Origin: Odobenus rosmarus divergens
Lineage: Eukaryota > Chordata > Mammalia > Carnivora > Odobenidae
Reading direction: 5' to 3'
Length of the DNA stretch: 64,000 bases
NCBI RefSeq assembly: GCF_000321225.1
Contig: NW_004450267.1
Location: 6,387,399 to 6,451,398 of the forward strand
The position numbers and the translations under genes were made by a program. Below, piece after piece: positions 56,987 to 64,000 of the stretch; positions within the stretch are counted from its first letter, which is position 1; each line of letters opens with the position of its first letter. The notes beneath the pieces were generated by a model. The model was given only the letters and a program-made list of their open reading frames with translations, searched no databases and was not told the origin of the DNA.

Positions 56987-57394
56987 CTTTTTTTTTTTTT
57001 TAAAGAGAGAGAGTGAAAAAGTGTGAAAAAATGCACGTGTGCATGGCGGGAGGGCCAGAGTGAGGGAGAGAGAGACTTTTTTATTGTTATGTTAATCACC
57101 ATACATTACATCATTAGTTCTTGATGTAGTGTTCCATGATTCATTGTTTGTGCATAACACCCAGTGCTCCACGCAGAATGTGCCCTCTTTAATACCCATC
57201 ACCAGACTAACCCATCCCTCCACCCTCCTCCCCTCTAGAACCCTCAGTTTGTTTTTCAGAGTCCATTGGAGAGAGAGACTCTTAAGCAGGCTCTGCACCC
57301 AGCGTGGGGCCGATCCCAGTTCCATGACCCGAGATCATGACCTGAGCTGAAACCAAGAATTGGAGGTTCAACTGACTGAGCCACCCAGGTGGCC
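56987..57394 (-). mobile_element. old SINE (minus) split by a younger L1
   Basis: The left part (56,987-57,077) holds the poly-T tail and GA-rich body. The right part (57,281-57,394) resumes 'cttaagcaggctctgcaccc' and ends 'gagccacccaggtggccc'. The break lies inside the GA-rich body. Confidence 0.9.
57078..57267 (-). mobile_element. carnivore L1 3' end (minus) inside a SINE
   Basis: Reverse of the carnivore L1 terminus: poly-T, 'ttaatcaccatacattacat', 'taacacccagtgctccacgc', 'ccctcagtttgtttttcaga'. Bounded by ggagagagagact at 57,065-57,077 and 57,268-57,280, a perfect 13-bp duplication of SINE sequence. Confidence 0.94.
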
Positions 57395-58031
57395 CAGTGA
57401 TAACCTTTTTAAAATCCTTAAATTGGTGATTTGTGTCTTCTCTGTTTCTATTGGTTAGTCATATTAGAGACTTAAACATTTTGCTTCATTGATTTTCTCC
57501 ATTTTCCTGTTTCATTGCATTCATTTCTGTTCCTTATTATTTCCTTCCTACTGCTTGCTTTGGGTTTTTGTTTTTTTTCCTTTTTTATGTTTCTTGTGGT
57601 AGGTAATTAGGTTATTGATTTGAGATCTTTCTTCATTTCTAATGTAAGCATTTAGTGCTATAAATTTCCTTCTAACTACTGCTTTAGCTGCATCTCACAA
57701 ATTTTGACATGGGTTTTTATTTTCATTCATTTTTATGTATCTGTGTGTGTTAAATTTTTCTTTGAGATTTCCTCTTTGACCTATGGACTTTTTAGAAGTA
57801 TTTCTCGCCCCCCCCCACCCCGTTGTGTTTCAAGGTTTTCCTGTTGTCATTCTGTTACTGATTTCTAGTTTAGGTCCATTATGGTCACAGAATGCACTCT
57901 GTATTATTTTAATTCTTTTAAATTTGTTGAGGTCTGTTTTGTGGATCAGGATATGGTCTTGGTGAATGTTCCATGGGTGCTTAAAAAGTTCCATGGGTAT
58001 TCTGCTGTCATTGGGTGGAGTATTCTATATA

Positions 58032-58325
58032 CAGTTGACATTTGAACCACGTTTGAATCGTGCTTGTCCACTTATATGTGGATTTTTTACAGTACAGTAC
58101 TGTAAATGTGTCTTCCTTATGATTTTCTCTAACATTTTCTTTTATCTAATTTTATGTAAGAATGCGGTATATAATACATATAATATATAAAATGTGTGTT
58201 GATGGATTGTTTATATTATTGGTAAGGCTTCTGGTCAACAAGTAGGCTTTAATAGTGAAGATTTGGGGGAGTCAAGTTATACATGGAGTTTTGACTGTAT
58301 GAGGGGGTTGTTCAGGGATCAACTG
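58032..58325 (+). mobile_element. Tigger-type DNA transposon in L1
   Basis: Same family as 45,221-45,543: ends 'cagttgacatttgaaccac' and 'gttgttcagggatcaactg', internal 'ttatgattttctctaacatt' and 'ggtaaggcttctggtcaaca'. TA precedes the left end. Confidence 0.88.
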
Positions 58326-58843
58326 TGTATCAGTTAGATTCTGTTGGTTGATTGTGTTATTAATATAGCCACTGTGCTTTTCTAAAAGATACTGTTATAG
58401 CTTTTTCATTCCTTTATTTTCAACATATGTTATCAGATTTCTTGTTTGCAACATACAGTTGGACCATTTAAAAAAATCTGCTCTGCCAGTCTCTCTTTTG
58501 ATTATTTAGGGTATCTGCATATAAGGTAATTATTGATATGTCACCATTCATGTCTGCTTTTTTTTTTTTTTGGCTTGTTTTCTCTGGTTTTTGGATTTTG
58601 CTTCTCTTTTCTTGCCTTCCCGCAGATTACTGGAACGGTCTTTAGGATCCCATCTTTTATAATGTGCAGATCTGTTTATAATGTTTTTGAGTCTGTCTTG
58701 GTGTAGTTTTTGTAGTGGTTGTTGTAGTTATTTTACAATATGTATATGTGATTTATAATAGTCTGCTGGTACCAATATCTTACAACTTCAACTGAAGTGT
58801 GTAAACTTCACTTCTGTTTTACCCTTTACCTTCTCAACTTTTA

Positions 58844-59029
58844 TTTAAAAAAATTTTTTTTTAAAGATTTTATTTATTTATTTGAGAGAGGGGTGGGGGC
58901 AGAGGGGAGAAGCAGGCTCCTCACTGAGCAGGGAGCCCAATGTGGGGCTTGATCCCAGGACCCCGGGAACATGACCTGAGCTGAAGGTGGATGCTTAACC
59001 GGCTGAGCCACCTACCACTTAGGTGTCCC
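58844..59029 (-). mobile_element. carnivore SINE (minus) in L1, perfect 16-bp duplication
   Basis: accttctcaactttta at 58,828-58,843 and 59,030-59,045. The head has a 'taccactta' interruption ('gagccacctaccacttaggtgtccc' in outline). Confidence 0.95.
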
Positions 59030-59278
59030 ACCTTCTCAACTTTTAAACATAATTGTCTTGGGTGTGAAATGCTGTTGCCATTTTTATTTCAGTCATCAAG
59101 TATGATTTATAAAACTAATGATGGAAAAGATAATCTGTTGTGTATACCTATATTTCTTTTCTTCCTGTTGTTTGGAACGTTTTTGTCAGCCAGTCTTTGT
59201 AAGTACGGCTGTTGGTGACACATTTCTTTTAGTTTTTCTTCTTTTGGGAATGCTTTTTAAAAATGGCCCCTTTGTTCC

Positions 59279-59595
59279 TTCTGTGGTCTGAATGTATTTC
59301 CCTAAAATTGATATGCTGAAATCCTACTGGGAGTTGGGGCCTTTGGGAGGTGATGAGGTCATGAGGGAGGAGCCCTCATGAATGAATTGGTGCTGTTATA
59401 AAAGAAGCCAGAGAGGAGCTCCCTTGCCCTTTTCTGTCCTGTGAGGATACAAAGAGAAGTCTGTTACCTGGAAGAGAGCCCTCACCCAATCATACCAACA
59501 TCCTGATTTTGGGCTTCTAGCCTCCAGAACTGTGAGAAATAAATTTCTGTTATGTATAAGCCACCCATTCTGTAGTATATGTTTTAGCAGTTTAA
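59279..59595 (+). mobile_element. MaLR (MST/MLT-like) solo LTR in L1
   Basis: 'tgtggtctgaatgtatttcc', 'gagttggggcctttgggagg', 'gatgaggtcatgagggagga', 'cctccagaactgtgagaaat', 'aaatttctgttatgtataag' are ordered landmarks of an ERVL-MaLR LTR. No internal sequence. Sense to the host gene; it carries an AATAAA-like 'gaaataaatttc' at 59,536. Confidence 0.88.
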
Positions 59596-61215
59596 ATGGA
59601 TTGTTGAATGGATGTTTAATAATTCCTGAAGAATAGTTTCACTGGATATAGGATTCTTGGTTGGCAGTTCTTTATTTTTCTAGTGTTCAAAAAATACTGT
59701 TGCCACTTTTCTTGGCCTCTCTGATTTCAGACGAGAGATCTGGTGTTGTTTGAATTGTTGTTCCATTATAAGTAGTATGTTGTTTCTGTGTGCTGCCTTC
59801 CCAGTTTTTTCTTTGTTTTTAATTTTGAACATTTAATTGTGCTGTATCTTGGTGTAAATTTCATTGTTTATCCTGTCTTGGGTTTGCTCAGTTTTTTGGA
59901 TCTGTAAGTTTGTATTTCCCACATTTGATGTTTTAAGCCACCATTTCTTCAAATACTGTTTCAGCACCTCTCCTTTCTTTCTGCGACTCCAGTGATAACG
60001 ATTGTTGGATCTTTTGTTATTGGCCTATAGTTGCCCAGGACGTAATTTTTTTTCTGTTGTTTACGTAGGGTGAGTTCTGTTTTTCTGTCCTCAAGTTCAA
60101 TGATTCTCTTTCCTATCATCTCTATGTTTGTATTGAGTTTATCCAGTGAGTTAAAATTTTTCTGTTACTGTATTTTTTTAGCTCTATAATTTTCTTTTGC
60201 TTTTTTTATATAAATTCTGTGTCTTTGCTGAGATTTTCCATTTTCTTACTTGTTTTGGGAAAATTTATAATTGATTGCTGAAACATTTTTATTATGGTTT
60301 TTAAAAATCCTCATATAATTCCAATGTCTGATTTCATCTCTGCATTGGCCTTAGTTGATGATCTTTTCTCACTCAATTTGTGATTCCTTGAGTCTTTTCT
60401 TTTTTATCTATTAGTTAGGAGGCTCTGGGCACCCTATTGATATTTTTATTTTAGCAGACAGACCCTGTTTAGGTTTAACATACAGATTTTGGCTCACTTT
60501 TGTAGGCTGTGTATCCATTGGCAGTTTAATTTTCAGAGCCTTTGTGGTCACCTTAATTTATGTGATGCTGCTGGGTTCCCATTAAGTCCTTGCTGGTGCT
60601 GCCTGAGGGAGCAAAAGGGTTTTCCCCATGCTGGGCTTCTGGGTATCTCTAGATGGGAGGAGAGGATTGTGGTAGGATCCTCCTGCTGTTCATCCCATGC
60701 CTCCCCATTCTTCCCTGTTCCCCTGTCTCTGGGTGAGGGAGGAGAGGCTTGGCCCAAACTGAGCTGCTTGCTCTGGTTGGGTTCCTCAGTTTTGCCTACT
60801 TGTCTCTGTATCTCTAGGTGGAAAACAGTCTCAGGCCAGGTGGGTAAGGAAAAATTTCTTCCCCTGGTCTTTGTTGTTGGCTGGGCTCCCAGTTGGATTT
60901 CCCCCTTATACTGTAGAGGGACTCCATGTTAATTTGGGGGGAAGAATGTGACTGTCTGGTCTGCCTTCTGTTGCTCAGTTGGTGGTCGGGAAATGCCAGT
61001 CTGGGTTGCTTTTTTCTGTTGGGTGTGGGGACTAAAAGCACCCTGCTGCTCTTTTTGTTTCTTGTCTTCTGGTCCCAAAGTGTTTCACTGCCTTCTTACC
61101 ATTTTCAGAGTTTTCCTTTGGTTATCTCTTGTATTATTTCCATGGTTTATAACTGTGCTTAGTGAGGAGGAGCAGGGGAAAACAGATCTGCGCCATCTTG
61201 ACTAGACAGGGAGTT

Positions 61216-62124
61216 TAAGTTCCTTAATTTTTGTGAACCTGCATGATCTCCAGTCAGGTTATATCAACTTTGGGAAAATAATGGTATATGGATATGTGTT
61301 TTGTGAAGTTTTAAGCACTATATAAATGCTTGCTTTGGTTATGAATCAGAGTATCAGACACCTAAGTTTTTGGGAAGTCAGTCCTAACCAGTTTAAGAGG
61401 GTGCCAGGGAATAGATACATGCTATTTTACTGGGCATCTGTCACATAAACAGAATTTTGTTATGTAGTTAATTAAAATGAGGTTATAAATTCTGAGTATT
61501 TTCTTCAGAGATGTGTTTGTTTAATAAATATTTGCGCTGAAGGTGTTTAAGTACATTATAGTATTTTAATATTAATACTTTTCAAAACAATACTGAAAAT
61601 CTTGTATTATGCAGCCAATTTAAACTGTTTCTGATTCATAGATTGAAAAGAGCAGATAAAATGTCTTGTCCTGCCTTTACAGTTCCTAGTTTTTTAATTG
61701 AGAATAAATTGGCCCAATTAAGAAAACGCCCATTCTACATTAGTAAAAGCTCGTGTTTCTAAATGATGAATTCACTTGCTAATTTGACTTTTCCTGTTCA
61801 GAAAAACAGGGTCACAAACATACTTCGTGAATTGTTCAGACTTAATATAGTTACTGCAATTATGTTCACTGGGCTCCTTTGCAGACACTTTTTGAGGTAT
61901 TTTCTGAATGACTGTGATGGCAAATCTCAGTTTCCTAATCAGATTAAAAACAATTTGTTTTATGTGTGGGCATACCTCTACATTGTGCTGGTGTCTGGTG
62001 TAACTCTGAGCATGCATTCTAGACAGAAGAGATAAGAATGATTGTGGTATTGAATAAGATGAAAATTGTCAAAAGATGAACTGGCTTTTTGTGGACCATT
62101 TTTGTGTTTTTATTTTATTTTGTT
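61216..62124 (+). other. intron, nothing identified
   Basis: Repeat-free AT-rich sequence. The complementary frames at 61,763-62,035 and 61,772-62,017 have no splice or domain support, although 61,760-62,030 looks less repeat-like and could be tested for conservation. Confidence 0.4.
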
Positions 62125-62313
62125 TATTTTATTTTTTTTAAAGATTTTATTTATTTATTAGAATGAGATAGAGAGCATGAGAGGGGGGAGGGTCAGAGGG
62201 AGAAGCAGACTCCCCACTGAGCAGGGAGCCCGATGTGGGACTCGATCCCGGGACTCCAGGATCATGACCTGAGCTGAAGGCAGTTGCTTAATCAACTGAG
62301 CCACCCAGGCGCC
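62125..62313 (-). mobile_element. carnivore SINE (minus), first of a tandem pair
   Basis: Uses the 'gatgtgggactcgatcccgg' and 'cagttgcttaatcaactgag' variant shared with the copy at 920. Reverse head ends 'cacccaggcgcc'. Confidence 0.95.
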
Positions 62314-62321
62314 GTTTATTT

Positions 62322-62351
<30 letters not shown>

Positions 62352-62353
<2 letters not shown>

Positions 62354-62538
62354 AAGATTTTATTTATTTATTTGACAGAGAGAGACAGTGAGAGCCGGAA
62401 CACAAACAGGTGGAGTGGGTGAGGGAGAAGCAGGCTTCCTGCTGAGCAGGGAGCCCGATGTGGGACTCGATCCCAGGACCCTGGGATCATGACCTGAGCC
62501 GAAGGCAAATGCTTAACGACTGAGCCACCCAGACGCCT
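62352..62538 (-). mobile_element. carnivore SINE (minus), second of a tandem pair
   Basis: Separated from its neighbour by a (TTTA)n run at about 62,316-62,351. Reverse head 'gagccacccagacgcc'. Confidence 0.95.
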
Positions 62539-63210
62539 TATGTTTTTAAATGAGAGTTGTTGATATTTCATATGAGAAGTAATAATTCCAGTTTCTTATC
62601 TTTGACCTTTAATAATATTTTAACATTATGTTTTTGTTCACAAAGAATTGACACTTTAAAAAATCAATGTAAATAAACTTATTTTTAAATGGGTATTGTA
62701 ATTTTTTAGGGTTTCCTTAGTTATTAGAGTGGGATAATTTTTGTGTTAAATTAGGTGAATTTAATTTTCTTTATTTACATGGTAACTATCATAGATAACA
62801 TTTTAATTTAAAATTTTATGTTCATTGATATACTTCAAATATTATATATGTACATATATATATAATTTTTTTTGACTCCCAGGACATTGTTAAGAGTAGC
62901 ATTAAATATATTTTTAACTTGGGAAGGACTTGCATACTTAACCCCTTGAACCTCAGAGATAAACAATAATACCTGCCTAGGTAATTATAGGGGGTCAGGT
63001 GAAATGTGACAAGTGAAAGTAGGTTGTATACCACGAAGTACTTTATCAGAGTATGCTTGTATCATCTTTGAGGAGATTATTTGAAAATTTGCGTGATCTT
63101 GATCATCATAGTATAAAATATTATTTACAAATTAATGTGTATTCAGTAAAAATTTATGTACAAGTAAAAATAAAGCAGCTTTCCCTTGAGTTTATTGGCT
63201 TACTAATCTT
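62539..63210 (+). other. intron, nothing identified
   Basis: AT-rich; short (AT)n patch at 62,843-62,866. No exon is seen. Confidence 0.45.
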
Positions 63211-63400
63211 TTTTCTAAGAGAGAGAGAATGCATGTGCACATGGCGCGGGAGGCGGAGGGGCAAAGGTGGGGGGAGAGAATCCCAAGCGGGCTCCACGCC
63301 CAGCACCTGACACAGTGCTGGATCGCAGGATCCTGAGATCACCACCCTGAGATCACGACCAGAGCCAAAACCAAGAGTTGGATGCTTAACCAACTAAGAG
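63211..63400 (-). mobile_element. old diverged carnivore SINE (minus)
   Basis: Flanks tggcttactaatctt (63,196-63,210) and tggcttaccaatctt (63,401-63,415). The body uses 'ccaaaaccaagagttggatg', an older subfamily, and the outer head is eroded. Confidence 0.9.
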
Positions 63401-63415
63401 TGGCTTACCAATCTT

Positions 63416-64000
63416 AAAAATGAATTTCTATTAGTAAATTTGGGGAAGGATTACATAGTTGCTTGATAGTTTGTCATAGGTTTTGGGAGGTGTCTCTCCT
63501 CAACAGGTAATTTAGGTTGAAAGGTTCAACCTCTTTAGCAGTTTAGAGTCTAAGGAGTTTATAAAAGTGCTTGTGGTGGACAGTTGGTTTCTTGTTTGAC
63601 AAATGTTTGTTTAGGTGATTTGAAAAGGTCAAGGGCAGGTGAAAATTTTCAGTTCGTGGTTTTATTTCACTCACTTTGGTCAGTTTTCTTTTAAGAATTT
63701 GATTACTCCTTTGAGGATTTTCATTTTCAACTAAGTGGAGTAGCTACATTAATTGCAAAGTTTATAAGATTTTGGCCTGTTTGTTGAGAGTAGAAATGGA
63801 AAATGGTTCTAGAAAGACTTGGGCAGAGTAATTTCTGGGGTGGTTGGTTTGAATTTGTTGGGCTATCATTCCTGCTTGGGAAAGGTCTGGTCATGAAAAA
63901 TACACTGTTAGACCGTCATTCACATAGAGTTCTAATAACTTTAATTTTTAACACAGTGTAAATTAAAGAACACCTATATCTGTGCTTTGTTACTGTGTAG
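63416..64000 (+). other. intron to window end, nothing identified
   Basis: G/T-rich, still resembling transcribed intron. No exon or repeat found. Confidence 0.45.

Larger units (their letters stand above)
54604..61215 (-). mobile_element. near full-length old L1 (minus), interrupted
   Basis: The left end is the L1 3' UTR ('gcaaaattagtacagagtcc', 'caaaaccaggaaattgacat'). Then reverse ORF2-region landmarks: 'ctaataggtatacagtgata', 'tttgcatttccctaatggct', 'gttataagcctttgtcaaat', 'tctgccagtctctcttttga', 'ggtaattattgatatg', then 'caccatttcttcaaatactg'. The right end has 'ctgcgccatcttgactagac' (61,185-61,204), the reverse of an L1 5' UTR ('gtcaagatggcgcag'). Stops throughout: dead. It is broken by SINEs, a Tigger, a solo LTR and a younger L1; about 5 kb is original element. 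Every open frame in this interval (for example 60,489-60,932, 147 codons) belongs to it or its insertions. Confidence 0.85.

Noticed and set aside
60489..60932. 147-codon plus frame
   Set aside because: Lies in the 5' UTR region of the antisense L1; reads the reverse of the element.
1..64000. CRISPR-like arrays, prophage or operon-like gene clusters
   Set aside because: The repeated units are dispersed SINEs and microsatellites. The window is vertebrate nuclear DNA.
36560..64000. Naming the host gene
   Set aside because: Only 5' non-coding exons are inferred in the window. Several broadly expressed genes have a GA-rich 5' UTR and a long first intron, so any symbol would be a guess.

Overview
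This is a mammalian nuclear window from an arctoid carnivoran (bear, seal or mustelid lineage). The evidence is about 36 copies of a tRNA-derived carnivore SINE with the head ggggcgcctgggtggctcag and an (AAATAAAT)n AAAATCTT tail. The head and body match the arctoid form and differ from the dog and cat subfamilies I know. Carnivore L1 3' ends are also present, with L2, MIR, MLT1 and Tigger fossils shared by placental mammals. There are no bacterial or phage genes. Almost all open frames are short chance frames or repeat-derived.

Layout. From 1 to about 36,240 I see no exon I can defend. This part is an intergenic mosaic: L2 pieces at 0.4-1.9, 4.4-5.6, 11.9-13.0, 22.2-24.8 and 26.2-27.5 kb; L1 3' ends at 1.9, 2.7-3.9, 15.2-16.0, 17.4-18.8 and 33.9-34.8 kb; MLT1-type LTRs at 5.6, 20.2-21.1 and 23.3 kb; MIR and DNA-transposon fossils; and SINEs in both orientations.

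From about 36,250 to 37,100 there is a strong CpG island with GC boxes, a ZNF143/THAP11-like element, a GA-rich 5' exon and a consensus donor (GT at 36,829). The predicted transcript runs rightward. The rest of the window reads as its very long first intron: the + strand becomes visibly rich in G and T, and 12 of 15 SINEs and nearly all LINEs lie antisense.

A second CpG island at 50,635-51,240 has its own strong donor (GTAAGT at 50,851). It is best read as an alternative promoter and first exon of the same gene, or the promoter of a second co-oriented gene. From 54.6 to 61.2 kb the intron carries a near full-length, very old antisense L1 broken up by later insertions. No coding exon of the host gene could be recognised, so the gene is not named.

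I found no new protein system. The points most worth a second look are the paired promoters, the switch in repeat orientation at the first island, several nested insertions whose target-site duplications give a relative order, a SINE remnant consisting only of its head between intact duplications, and a possible cassette exon at 48.7 kb.
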